NCBI GenBank assembly: GCA_003223255.1
Contig: QHYJ01000235.1
Span: forward strand, 1-33,384
Source of the DNA: Acidobacteriota bacterium
Lineage (GTDB): Bacteria > Acidobacteriota > Terriglobia > Acidiferrales > UBA7541
Reading direction: 5' to 3'
Length of the DNA: 33,384 bases
The notes beneath the pieces were generated by a model. It saw only the letters and a list, made by a program, of their open reading frames with translations. It did no database searches and was not told the origin of the DNA. A program made the position numbers and the translations under genes. Within the stretch, counting starts at the first letter, position 1. Each line of letters starts with the position of its first letter. Below are positions 17,005 through 26,380 of this stretch, one piece after another.

Positions 17005-17108
17005 GGCGTGGACCCCTTGTTTAGATGCCAAGCCCCAAAGAAGGATGCGCCAAAAATCGGCGACGGGAGGCAAATTACTTTACTATGTTCCCGCGGGGAG
17101 TTGGGGCT

Positions 17109-17114
17109 GTCAAT
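17109..17114 (-). promoter_or_regulatory. Candidate -35 element for egtBD
   Basis: On the minus strand this is a perfect TTGACA in the 114-bp gap divergent from the ABC operon. The region 17 nt downstream reads GAACAT, a poor -10, so the match is incomplete. It overlaps the ribosome-site region of the ABC gene. Confidence 0.3.
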
Positions 17115-17118
17115 CGAA

Positions 17119-17901
17119 ATGAATGCGAAGACTAAAAATTTTTCGGGGGATTTGATCGAATTTCGCGGTGTATCGTTTCACATAAACGATATTCCTAGCC
17201 GCGTTGTAATTTCCAACGCCTCTTTGACGGTTCCATTTGGGGAAACGCTGGTACTTTTGGGGCGAAGCGGCAGCGGAAAGACCACATTACTGCGGTTGAT
17301 TAACGCCATGTTACTGCCGTCGCGGGGCCAGGTGCTCGTGCAAGGGCGAGCGACCGTGGACTGGGATCCGATTCGGCTGCGTCGCGGAATCGGATACGTG
17401 ATTCAGGAGGCTGGGCTCTTTCCCCATTTCACGGTTGCAGAGAACGTGGGCCTGGTGCCATCACTGGAAAAGTGGGAGCGCGAGCGCGCGGCTGAGCGAG
17501 TTCGTGAGTTGCTGAAACTCGTCGGACTCGATCCTGATGAGTTTGCAGGCCGGCGCCCGCGTGAACTTTCGGGCGGGCAGCGGCAACGTGTGGGCGTGGC
17601 GCGCGCGTTGGCAGCCGATCCTCCGATTCTGCTGATGGATGAGCCGTTCGGTGCGCTCGATCCGGTGACGCGCGCGGAGTTGCAGCGGGAATTTCGCGCG
17701 CTGGCACAGCGGTTGCAAAAGACGATTGTGTTTGTCACGCACGATTTGCGCGAGGCGCTGCTGCTGGCCACGCGGATCGTGCTGCTGGAGGCGGGCAGGA
17801 TTGTGGCGGTCGCGCCACCGCAGGAATTTCTTAAGGCGGATCATCCGGAAGTGAGAGCCTTCGCGGCTTCGCTAGAAGCCAATTCTGGAGCGCCAGCATG
17901 A
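17119..17901 (+). CDS. ABC transporter ATPase, quaternary-amine (OpuC/EgtV) type
   Basis: This is the 260-aa nucleotide-binding subunit of an importer. Walker A is GRSGSGKTT (48-56), the Q-loop is VIQEAGLFPHFTVAENV, the signature LSGGQRQRVGVARAL, Walker B ILLMDEPFGALD, and the switch region VFVTHDLREALLLA. The sequence is of the glycine betaine/choline class. It lacks the C-terminal CBS pair that many osmosensing members carry. I chose the ATG at 17119, where homology begins; the frame is open further left but overlaps the divergent egtB gene. The stop overlaps the permease start by ATGA. Its head-to-head position with egtBD suggests an ergothioneine-related substrate, but this is inference. 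Confidence 0.92.
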   Translation: MNAKTKNFSGDLIEFRGVSFHINDIPSRVVISNASLTVPFGETLVLLGRSGSGKTTLLRLINAMLLPSRGQVLVQGRATVDWDPIRLRRGIGYVIQEAGLFPHFTVAENVGLVPSLEKWERERAAERVRELLKLVGLDPDEFAGRRPRELSGGQRQRVGVARALAADPPILLMDEPFGALDPVTRAELQREFRALAQRLQKTIVFVTHDLREALLLATRIVLLEAGRIVAVAPPQEFLKADHPEVRAFAASLEANSGAPA

Positions 17902-18542
17902 CTCCGGCGGTGAGTGATTGGTCGTTCTTCGCGGAGCACCGCGGGGAAATCCTCGGAGCCACGGTTGACCACATGGCGCTCGTGGTGATGGCCATGCTGG
18001 TTGCCATTGTCATTGCCGTGCCTCTGGGTATGTTCATCGTGGAACGGCCCGCTCTGCGCGCGGCGTCGCTTGGCATTGCGAACATTTTTCAAACCATCCC
18101 AAGTCTTGCGCTTTTTGGCTTGCTCATTCCGATTCCGTTCATCGGAGGAATTGGCCGGCGCACGGCGATTGTCGCGCTGGTGCTGTACGCGCTTTTGCCC
18201 ATTTTGCGGAACACTTACGTCGGTCTGAGCGGGATTGATCCGGCGGTTTTGGAGGCGGCGGAAGCCATGGGTATGACGTCGACGCAGATTTTGTTTCGTG
18301 TGCGCTTCCCGCTGGCGCTTTCCGTGATTCTTGCCGGGATCCGCACCGCGACGATCATCACGATTGGCGTGGCAACGATTGCGGCAGAAATTGGCGCAGG
18401 AGGCCTGGGGACGTTCATTTTTCGCGGGGTGGCGCTTGTCAGTGATTCTTTGATTCTCGCGGGGGCGATTCCGGCAGCGGTGCTGGCGCTTATCGCAGAT
18501 TTTCTACTCGGCCTGCTGGAACGGCGATTGAGGGTCGTGTGA
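17898..18542 (+). CDS. ABC transporter permease, quaternary-amine (OpuC/EgtU) type
   Basis: The 214-aa membrane subunit has about five to six helices, for example HMALVVMAMLVAIVIAVPLG and IFQTIPSLALFGLLIPIPF. The conserved cytoplasmic loop that docks on the ATPase is LEAAEAMGMTSTQILFRVRFPLA (the EAA motif). The sequence matches the OpuCB/OpuCD class. The start overlaps the ATPase stop by ATGA and its stop overlaps the next gene's GTG by 4 bp (GTGA), so the three genes form one tightly coupled unit. In Streptococcus and Helicobacter EgtU the permease is fused to the binding domain; here they are separate. Confidence 0.92.
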   Translation: MTPAVSDWSFFAEHRGEILGATVDHMALVVMAMLVAIVIAVPLGMFIVERPALRAASLGIANIFQTIPSLALFGLLIPIPFIGGIGRRTAIVALVLYALLPILRNTYVGLSGIDPAVLEAAEAMGMTSTQILFRVRFPLALSVILAGIRTATIITIGVATIAAEIGAGGLGTFIFRGVALVSDSLILAGAIPAAVLALIADFLLGLLERRLRVV

Positions 18543-19522
18543 TAAAGCGCCGCGTTTTCACGCTATTTGCAGTTTCTGAAGACGGTGAGAAGCAGACCCC
18601 TCGCCCGGCTCGGGATGACAAGCTTTTTGGGCACCGCGGTATTGCAGTTCTTTGCTTCCTCTGCTTGGTAACCGTCGCTTGGTTCGTTTCCGGTTGCAAG
18701 AAGCCTTCACAAACCAGGATCACGGTCGGCTCCAAGTTTTTTACGGAGCAAGTTGTACTTGCCGAGCTCCTGGCGCAGCACATTGAAGCGAAGACAGGCA
18801 TCCCTGTGATTCGCAAGACCAACCTCGGCGGCACGCTGCTGGTGCACAAAGCGCTGCTTTCCGGCGACCTGGATCTGTACGTGGAATACACGGGCACGGC
18901 GCTGACCACTGTCCTGAACGAGACGCCTCAAGGTACTTCCGCGGACATTTACAATCGCGTGAAGAAACTTTATGCGGAGAAATTTCATTTGGAGGTGATG
19001 GAGCCGCTCGGCTTTGAAAATACGTTTGCGATGGTGATTCGCGGGGACGATGCCAAAAAGATGCATCTGCGTACGCTCTCGGGTCTTGCGGCCATCGCTC
19101 CGCAATGGCGCGTGGGCGTCGGATACGAATTCCTGGAGCGGCCAGACGGTTTCGCCGGGCTCAGCAGGCGCTACCATCTCCAATTTGCGGAATCACCCCG
19201 GGTTATGGACTTGGGGTTGATTTATCGCGCGCTCGTGGATCATCAGGTGGATGTGGTCGCAGGGAATTCCACCGATGGGTTGATTGACACGCTCGGGCTC
19301 GTGGCACTCGAGGACGACTTTCACTACTTTCCGCCGTACGATGCGGTGCCCATCGTGCGGGAATCCACCCTGGAGCGGTTTCCGCAACTGCGCGCAGCGC
19401 TGGCGGATCTCGGCGGCAAACTTTCCGCGAGCGACATTCGGAAGCTTAACTATACCGTAGATGCGCAGCACCAGGACGCCGCTGCTGCGGTGCGGCGGTT
19501 CCGCGCTGAGAGAGGCTTATAG
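18539..19522 (+). CDS. ABC transporter substrate-binding lipoprotein, quaternary-amine (OpuC) type
   Basis: The 327-aa protein is the extracytoplasmic binding subunit. After an unusually long N-terminal stretch there is a hydrophobic helix and a lipobox, FVSGC, giving lipid-modified Cys53. The mature part begins with TRITVGSKFFTEQVVLAELL, the hallmark of glycine betaine/choline/carnitine binding proteins, followed by TNLGGTLLVHKALLSGDLDL and YVEYTGTALTTVL. The GTG start overlaps the permease stop. Residues 18-28 (KQTPRPARDDK) are encoded by a dispersed GGRATGACA repeat (18591-18622), which explains the long N-terminus. Ligand residues cannot be assigned without a structural alignment; betaine, choline and ergothioneine are all possible. 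Confidence 0.9.
   Translation: MIKRRVFTLFAVSEDGEKQTPRPARDDKLFGHRGIAVLCFLCLVTVAWFVSGCKKPSQTRITVGSKFFTEQVVLAELLAQHIEAKTGIPVIRKTNLGGTLLVHKALLSGDLDLYVEYTGTALTTVLNETPQGTSADIYNRVKKLYAEKFHLEVMEPLGFENTFAMVIRGDDAKKMHLRTLSGLAAIAPQWRVGVGYEFLERPDGFAGLSRRYHLQFAESPRVMDLGLIYRALVDHQVDVVAGNSTDGLIDTLGLVALEDDFHYFPPYDAVPIVRESTLERFPQLRAALADLGGKLSASDIRKLNYTVDAQHQDAAAAVRRFRAERGL
18591..18622 (+). repeat. Dispersed GGRATGACA repeat, copy 3, inside a coding sequence
   Basis: AGCAGACCCCTCGCCCGGCT then CGGGATGACAAG. It shares GCAGA, CCTCG and GGCTCGGRATGACA with the two intergenic copies. It is translated in frame between the start codon and the signal helix of the binding lipoprotein. Confidence 0.7.
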
Positions 19523-19540
19523 CTTTGGCGGTGCGTCCCT

Positions 19541-21105
<1,565 letters not shown>

Positions 21106-21179
21106 AAACCTCTCCTGCATCCCTCTCGCCGGAGACATTATCTCTCGACTCGCCGTGCTTGGCGACAAGGCAGTTTTGC

Positions 21180-21433
21180 GTACTCTCTCCCAACGGCCCG
21201 CGCACGGCGACGCTCGAGGAGCACACGCACCACAAGAAAGATTCGACGGGAAGCCAGTGCGTGGCATGCCACATGCCGAAGATTGAGACCACGCTCGGGG
21301 ACGTCAAAGTATGCGCACACACAAATGCCAGATTCCGAATCCCTGCACCTTGTGCCACACGGATCAGTCGACGGCTTGGGCGCTCGAAGCGCTCCGGCAA
21401 TGGCCCGAGCGGTCGCCGTGGCGGCTCGAGTAG
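21180..21433 (+). pseudogene. C-terminal remnant of a doubled-CXXCH multihaem cytochrome
   Basis: One frame reads ATLEEHTHHKKDSTGSQCVA, then CHMPKIETTLGDVKV. A second frame from about 21329 reads IPNPCTLCHTDQSTAWALEA and ends at TRP-rich PERSPWRLE with a stop at 21431. Together they carry two haem-binding CXXCH motifs (CVACH at 21258, CTLCH at 21344) in the order and context found in TPR/cytochrome c554-like proteins. The frames are out of register, and the usual linker between the two haem sites (AHTF-x-F-I-P-P) is shortened. No upstream part of the gene remains, because the oxidoreductase start lies only about 75 bp away. It is a decayed 3' fragment. Confidence 0.72.
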
Positions 21434-21566
21434 TTTTTGGTTGGATTCGGCATTGCTTTCCAGATAGGCTTTCAATCTCTTTCCCGTGCATGCCTTGCGA
21501 CCGCGCCGTTGCGCGGGGAGTAGCTCTGAGAATATGCATGCCCTGAGTTGCTTGAGGGAGGTCCAC

Positions 21567-22571
21567 ATGAATTCTGTCTTTTTCACGAGAAACACCAAGC
21601 GTGGCATTTTTGGCCTTTGCTTTTTTGTATGCCTAAATGCCGTTGCGCAGACGCCTTCGCCGGCGCTGCTGGTTCTCGACAAGGAAGACAACATGCTTTC
21701 CATCATCGATCCGGCAAACTCGAAAACGGTCGCACGCATACCTACCGGTGAAGGGCCGCACGAAATTACCGCCTCCGAGGACGGCAAACTGGCGTTCGTC
21801 GCCAACTACGGCGCGCGCACTCCCGGCAACGCAATCTCGGTGATGGATTTGGTGGCGCAAAAGGAGTTGCGCCGCGTCGATCTTGGCGCTCTGCGGCGGC
21901 CGCACGGAATCACATTTGCCGATGGCAAAGTGTGGTTCACCGCGGAGCAAAACCGGCTGGTCGCGCGCTACGATCCTGCGGCGAATGAGATCGACTGGCT
22001 TCTGGGCATCGGCCAGAACGGCACGCATATGCTGGTCTTCTCAAAAGACCACTCACAACTCTTCACATCGAACATTGGATCCGCTTGCATCACGCTGCTG
22101 CAGCGCGACTCCACCTCGACTGGTTGGGGCGCAACAAACATCGCTGTCGGAAAAGGACCGGAAGGAGGAGACATTTCGCCCGATGGGCGCGAATACTGGG
22201 CCGCGAATTCCGGTGACGGAAGCATCTCGATTATTGACATTGCGGCGAAGAAAGTTGTGCAGACGCTGGACGTGCGGACAAAACGCTCGAATCGTCTTAA
22301 GTTCACCCCCGATGGGAAGATCGTGCTTGTTTCTGACTTGGCAGGCAATGAGGTGCTGGTTCTTGACGCCAGCTCGCGGAAAGAAATCAAGCGGTTCAAT
22401 CTTGGGCGCCAGCCGGAAGGCATTTTGATCCTTCCCGATGGATCGCGGGCGTATGTTGCCGTTGCGGGGGAGAATACCGTCGCGGTGCTGGATTTGAAGG
22501 CGCTGGAAGTCAGTGCGCGCATTCCCACGGGGAAGGGGCCCGATGGCATGGCCTGGGCGATCCGCCGCTGA
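21567..22571 (+). CDS. Exported YVTN-type seven-bladed beta-propeller protein
   Basis: The 334-aa protein has a signal peptide (GIFGLCFFVCLNAVAQ) and seven repeats of about 43 residues, each built as x-V/I-S-V/I-x-D followed by P-x-G/GP-x-G-I/M and a DG(K/R)-x-x-x-V-A/S strand. Examples are MLSIIDPANSKTVARIPTGE, ISIIDIAAKKVVQTLDV and VAVLDLKALEVSARIPTGKG. This is the YVTN/cytochrome-D1-like propeller family, exported and often a binding or scaffold protein. The ATG was chosen because GAGGGAGG lies about 6 nt upstream and the signal peptide follows. No catalytic residues are evident. It is 84 bp upstream of the GH18-like gene. Confidence 0.88.
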   Translation: MNSVFFTRNTKRGIFGLCFFVCLNAVAQTPSPALLVLDKEDNMLSIIDPANSKTVARIPTGEGPHEITASEDGKLAFVANYGARTPGNAISVMDLVAQKELRRVDLGALRRPHGITFADGKVWFTAEQNRLVARYDPAANEIDWLLGIGQNGTHMLVFSKDHSQLFTSNIGSACITLLQRDSTSTGWGATNIAVGKGPEGGDISPDGREYWAANSGDGSISIIDIAAKKVVQTLDVRTKRSNRLKFTPDGKIVLVSDLAGNEVLVLDASSRKEIKRFNLGRQPEGILILPDGSRAYVAVAGENTVAVLDLKALEVSARIPTGKGPDGMAWAIRR

Positions 22572-22619
22572 TAGCGCTGACGCCAAGCCCCCATGGACCC
22601 GCGGCGATGTATTGCCATG

Positions 22620-22649
22620 TTGCGATTGGTGGCTTGGAGTCGCTAGACT
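22620..22649 (+). promoter_or_regulatory. Candidate promoter of a nearly leaderless GH18-like gene
   Basis: TTGCGA (22620-22625) and TAGACT (22644-22649) are 18 bp apart. The ATG of the next gene begins only 6 bp after the -10, so a transcript started here would have no leader. No Shine-Dalgarno sequence precedes that ATG, which agrees. Confidence 0.45.
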
Positions 22650-22655
22650 GCGCCC

Positions 22656-23723
22656 ATGAAGCAAATACAAGTATTCCTGGCCATCGTCGCGACATTTTTC
22701 TTTGCCGTAGTGACCGCTCGCGCCCAGCAGCCCAAGTCCATTTTCTACATGACGCGGGAGCCCAAGTCCATACGGTCGTTCCTGGCGCATGCGGATAAAG
22801 TCGACATACTCTCTCCCAACTGGTATTCCGTGGACTCGAGCGGCTTGGTTTCCGGCGGGCCAAACCCACAGGTGTTGGAAATTGCGCGCGAGCACCACGT
22901 TCCTGTAATGCCCCTGGTTGTGAACGGCGGATTCGCACAGGAAGAAGTTCACAAGTTTTTCGCGAATGCTCAAGCGCGGCAGCAGGCCATTGCGGCCTTG
23001 ATCCGCGCGAGCAAAGAGAATGGCTACATCGGCTTCCAGCTGGACCTCGAAAACGTCAGCTGGACCGACCGCGACGCACTCTCTGATTTTGTGCGCGAAA
23101 CGGCGATCGGGTTTCACAAGGAAAATCTCCAGCTTTCCATCGCGACGATCCCCAACGCGCCGGGACATCCAGGGGAAACCGGGTTCTCTGCCTGGATCTA
23201 CCAAAATTGGCGGGGCGCTTACGACCTTAAAGCCATAGCGGAGGCCGTGGATTTTCTTTGTCTGATGACCTACGACCAGCACACTGTGTGGACTGTGCCC
23301 GGCCCGGTTGCCGGATGGAACTGGACGGTCGAGAATCTCGACCATGCTCTTAAAGTCGTGCCTCCGCAGAAGCTGGCCCTTGGAATTCCTTTGTATGGCT
23401 ATCACTGGTTCTCAGGGACGCCCGTCAAGCCTCCGGATAAGAGCGGCGACAAGCCCAACCCCACCGCCGACTATATTTCCACGGACGACGCGCTGGACTT
23501 GGCCAAGGCCTACGGCGGGCATCTGGAATGGGATCCCGGGGACCGGACGGCGTGGTTGTATTTTTACCGAGATGACGAGCGGGAGTGGATTTTCTACACC
23601 GATGCGCGCACGTTCAAGGAGCGCTACGCGCTGGTGAAAGGTCGCGGACTGCGGGGCTTCGCTTCTTGGGTGCTTGGCACGGAGGATACGGGAATCTGGG
23701 ATTTGCTGCCAAGCCACAGATAA
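22656..23723 (+). CDS. Exported glycoside hydrolase family 18-like protein
   Basis: The 355-aa protein has a signal peptide (FLAIVATFFFAVVTARAQ) and a TIM-barrel of the GH18/YdhD-SleL type. Barrel strands include DKVDILSPNWYSVDSSG and VPVMPLVVNGGF. The active-site strand is YIGFQLDLENV, which keeps the catalytic Glu132 and Asp130 of the DxxDxDxE pattern though the first Asp is replaced. VDFLCLMTYDQHT supplies the MxYD motif and KLALGIPLYGYHW the next strand. The last part (GLRGFASWVLGTEDTGIWDL) is the conserved GxxxWxLGxED ending. Related proteins cleave peptidoglycan or chitin-like glycans; the exact substrate is not known. No N-terminal LysM domain is present. Confidence 0.88.
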   Translation: MKQIQVFLAIVATFFFAVVTARAQQPKSIFYMTREPKSIRSFLAHADKVDILSPNWYSVDSSGLVSGGPNPQVLEIAREHHVPVMPLVVNGGFAQEEVHKFFANAQARQQAIAALIRASKENGYIGFQLDLENVSWTDRDALSDFVRETAIGFHKENLQLSIATIPNAPGHPGETGFSAWIYQNWRGAYDLKAIAEAVDFLCLMTYDQHTVWTVPGPVAGWNWTVENLDHALKVVPPQKLALGIPLYGYHWFSGTPVKPPDKSGDKPNPTADYISTDDALDLAKAYGGHLEWDPGDRTAWLYFYRDDEREWIFYTDARTFKERYALVKGRGLRGFASWVLGTEDTGIWDLLPSHR

Positions 23724-23781
23724 ATTTCGCCCTGCGCCAAAGGGAGCTAGTGCCGCGCTGCATTCCCGCAATTACCATGCT

Positions 23782-24768
23782 TTATTCCTTGGCAGTTTGC
23801 AGCAGCTGGCAATTCTCGACGCAGCGCCAGGCCAGCATCTCAATTTCGGCTTTCTTATGAGGCACTTTTTCGCCGGCCTCGGGTGCAACGATAAGCGACT
23901 GCGGGCCATCAGCTAAATTGAAGGTGCACTCGAACTGCAGGGATTGCACGCCACGCTGCTGACAGGAGTTTTTCTGAAGGGCGGTCTCCAGCGCGTCCGG
24001 TTGCGAATGCAACTGATCGGCGATTTGCGATGGTAGCATGGCTACGACCATGGGCACCGGGGACTTGATTTTGATGCTGACCTGCTCGCCGTCATGATCC
24101 GGTTGAAAGCCGCCGTAAACCTTGAGGAACGACGTTAGCTGGTATTTCTCTTTGACCTGCTCCATCCATCGAAACTCGGGTTGGATGCAATTCTGGGCGC
24201 AATCCCAGCGGTAGTACTGGATGTGTACGTCGTTGGGATCTTTGAAGGTACGAGACGAGGAACTCTGGCGCGCGCTATTCAGCACCGCGGCGATTCCCGT
24301 GCTGACGGCGTGAGCGGTATTGTTTTGCGTGGCATCGATGGTGTTTAGCACCGCACCGAGTCCGGCAAAGACAGGAGTCTCCGGGCTGAAGCGTTCGTCG
24401 CGAATGATCAGCGTCATTGGCTCGACCGGCAGTTCGCAAACATACGTCGTGTCCACGACGTGCTCCCGCAGGCAAACCTGGCGCAGGTTACCGATGGTTT
24501 CGGGATGCTGTAAAGCTTGGTTCCAATCCGCTTCCGGCGTCATGAAGATGGTGACCGGCTTCTGCGCCTTGATATCGACGTGATTGCGTTGTCCGACCGC
24601 GTTCGGGTGGTAAGTCCTGCCCGTGTGATAGTTCGCGGGATCGAGGCGCACGGTTTCGTCGTTGGCGGGCAGCCAATCGAAGATGCGTTGCTGCTGCGCG
24701 GAGGAGGTCGCTGCGAACCAGGCAATTGCCAGGGCAACCAGAAGGAACTGGGTCTTTAGGTTTTTCAT
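23782..24768 (-). CDS. Exported protein of unknown function
   Basis: The 328-aa protein starts with a signal peptide (TQFLLVALAIAWFAATSSA). The mature region begins QQQRIFDWLPANDETVRLDP and contains six or more cysteines in pairs (VCLREH, YVCELP, DCAQNC, RCVENC), suggesting disulfides outside the cytoplasm. I recognise no domain. The ATG has CGGAG 6 nt upstream. It is the last of three minus-strand genes of unknown function, 120 bp after the zinc-ribbon membrane protein gene. The GH18-like gene ends convergently 58 bp away. Confidence 0.75.
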   Translation of the reverse strand: MKNLKTQFLLVALAIAWFAATSSAQQQRIFDWLPANDETVRLDPANYHTGRTYHPNAVGQRNHVDIKAQKPVTIFMTPEADWNQALQHPETIGNLRQVCLREHVVDTTYVCELPVEPMTLIIRDERFSPETPVFAGLGAVLNTIDATQNNTAHAVSTGIAAVLNSARQSSSSRTFKDPNDVHIQYYRWDCAQNCIQPEFRWMEQVKEKYQLTSFLKVYGGFQPDHDGEQVSIKIKSPVPMVVAMLPSQIADQLHSQPDALETALQKNSCQQRGVQSLQFECTFNLADGPQSLIVAPEAGEKVPHKKAEIEMLAWRCVENCQLLQTAKE

Positions 24769-24888
24769 GGTAACTCCGTGACTCCATTGGAGCGCGGACG
24801 CCCCTCTGTCAGCAAGGATTCCGCGGAAAAGGTGTCTCCTGCGAGTATCCTGTCCCGACGACCAGTAAGCATTTCGCCGGTTAGGGGC

Positions 24889-25497
24889 TCAGTAGGTGAG
24901 CGACCAGCCAATCAGCGTCATGGCAAGGACTACGACGAGCATCCCGGTGCTGATCATGCTCAGGGTTCGTCCGTGGCCAAGCAGGTAGTCGCGGGATTCG
25001 GGGTCGATGCACAAGATAATGGTGACAAACAGAACCACGCCCCAAGCCAGCATCGCCGGCAGGCCCTGATACTTGCCGATCATGGACAGGAACTGACCAG
25101 GAGGCTGCCCGGCAGGAATCCACCAGGGAATCATGGGAGCTACGCCCGCGGCCAGCGAAAAGGTGAGCAGCTTGCGCGTAAACCAGCCCTTGAGCTTGGG
25201 CCTCGCTTCCTTCCAAATGAAATAGTCCCAGGCAAGAAGGCCTAAAGCGAGGGGCACCCAGCCGTAAAGGGCGGCTTGCTGGTTGAACCAATACCATCCG
25301 CGAAACAAGAACCGGCCGTGATGGCCTTGGGCCAGCCGGGGTAACAAGAACAATCCGAGCACCGTGTTGCAGAGGACCGCCACCAAAATGGTAACCAAAC
25401 TCATGAGTTGAAACCAGTACCGCGTGGGCACTTTCTTGCAGCGAGTGCACACGGACTGTTTGGGCAGAAAATTCAGTCCACAGCGATCGCAGTACAC
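24889..25497 (-). CDS. Zinc-ribbon membrane protein, unknown function
   Basis: The 202-aa protein starts with a short zinc ribbon, YCDRCGLNFLPKQSVCTRC (Cys3, Cys6, Cys17, Cys20). It then has about five membrane helices: LMSLVTILVAVLCNTVLGLF, GWVPLALGLLAWDYFIW, LLTFSLAAGVAPMIPWW, AMLAWGVVLFVTIILC and MISTGMLVVVLAMTLIGW. I chose the GTG start because GGGAG lies 7 nt upstream and it places the first CxxC at the N-terminus. No known family is recognised. It resembles small membrane proteins whose soluble zinc ribbon may bind a partner. Confidence 0.75.
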   Translation of the reverse strand: MYCDRCGLNFLPKQSVCTRCKKVPTRYWFQLMSLVTILVAVLCNTVLGLFLLPRLAQGHHGRFLFRGWYWFNQQAALYGWVPLALGLLAWDYFIWKEARPKLKGWFTRKLLTFSLAAGVAPMIPWWIPAGQPPGQFLSMIGKYQGLPAMLAWGVVLFVTIILCIDPESRDYLLGHGRTLSMISTGMLVVVLAMTLIGWSLTY

Positions 25498-25566
25498 AGT
25501 AGTTCTCCCATAGGGAGGGATTCGAGCTCTCGCTGCTAGTGTAGGGAGGGAGGGTCGCGAAAGACT

Positions 25567-25584
25567 ACTGGTCCGAGGACCAGT
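25567..25584. repeat. 18-bp perfect palindrome upstream of the zinc-ribbon gene
   Basis: ACTGGTCCGAGGACCAGT is a perfect inverted repeat about 70 bp upstream of the zinc-ribbon GTG start, in a 244-bp gap with no gene. On the plus strand it is followed by TTTTGG. It could be an operator or a short stem. Confidence 0.5.
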
Positions 25585-25741
25585 TTTGGTGTTGGCGTGC
25601 TGTATTGCACAAAGGCTTGCTGGGTCGGAGGACAACACGAGGGCACGTACCCACTTTGTCCGGAAGCTATTGAAAGGCGTTTGAGACAGTTAGTTTCAAG
25701 AGAGTTCCGTCGAGAGAATCCAGCGCCGCACGGCTGCGCGA

Positions 25742-26380
25742 TTAGCGAAACCACGCGGGCTCGGCGCCGGCCTTGCGGCCTTCTTCTTCCAGATCCTCCA
25801 ACTGCTTTTGCAAATTCGCTTTCCTCTTTTCCAGCTTCGCGATCTGGCCGTTGCGGTCTTCGACGTAGGCGACGCCCTCCTTCATTCCGGTGGTGACATC
25901 GATGCCGCCAACCCCATACTTCTTGATGTCTTCCTTGAGCTGAGCAATCCGCTGATCGATGCTGGTGATCTTCTCCAAAATTGGCTGGGCTTTGCCACGC
26001 CAGTATTTTTCGCCGTTCGTGGCATCCTCCGCGTTCGCATTCCCGGCGGGAGTGGCGCCGGGACGCTTTGTGTTCTCCGTGCCGACGACGGAAACACCAC
26101 CGGTCATTCCCGAAAGGTCGTCTTCCGTGAAAACTTTGCGTTTTGCGGCTGGCGCCTTCTTCTCCTTTGCCTTGCGAGCGGCTTCGGCCACAGCGTCTTG
26201 CTTGTCCTGATTGGGTCTCTGGGTTTGCGATGGCGCTTGAGGAGGCGAGTTTTGGGAGGAAGATTGTCCCGCGGGCGTGGACTGCTGGGAAGACGGGGCC
26301 TGAGATTGGCCAAAGGAGGCAGCAGCGGGCCACGTCAGTGCCAGGAAAGCGCAGAAGAGGGTTCGGAAAGTGTGATGCAT
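25742..26380 (-). CDS. Exported Gln/Ser/Pro-rich protein with coiled coil, unknown function
   Basis: The 212-aa protein has a signal peptide (LFCAFLALTWPAAASFGQ), then a low-complexity stretch rich in Q, S, P and A (residues about 25-60). A Lys-rich helix follows (AEAARKAKEKKAPAAKRK), then a polar middle. The C-terminal coiled coil contains ILEKITSIDQRIAQLKEDIK and IAKLEKRKANLQKQLEDLEE. This layout is like periplasmic scaffold or peptidoglycan-associated proteins, but I do not recognise a family. The ATG has GGAGG 7 nt upstream. It is the first of the three unknown minus-strand genes here. Confidence 0.75.
   Translation of the reverse strand: MHHTFRTLFCAFLALTWPAAASFGQSQAPSSQQSTPAGQSSSQNSPPQAPSQTQRPNQDKQDAVAEAARKAKEKKAPAAKRKVFTEDDLSGMTGGVSVVGTENTKRPGATPAGNANAEDATNGEKYWRGKAQPILEKITSIDQRIAQLKEDIKKYGVGGIDVTTGMKEGVAYVEDRNGQIAKLEKRKANLQKQLEDLEEEGRKAGAEPAWFR

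Noticed and set aside
17073-17073. Longer EgtB starting at TTG 17073
   Set aside because: No ribosome site there, the extra residues are not part of the family, and GTG at 17004 has a good site.
22053-23405. 450-codon open frame on the minus strand
   Set aside because: It runs antisense across both the propeller and GH18-like genes, which are well supported by motifs and ribosome sites.
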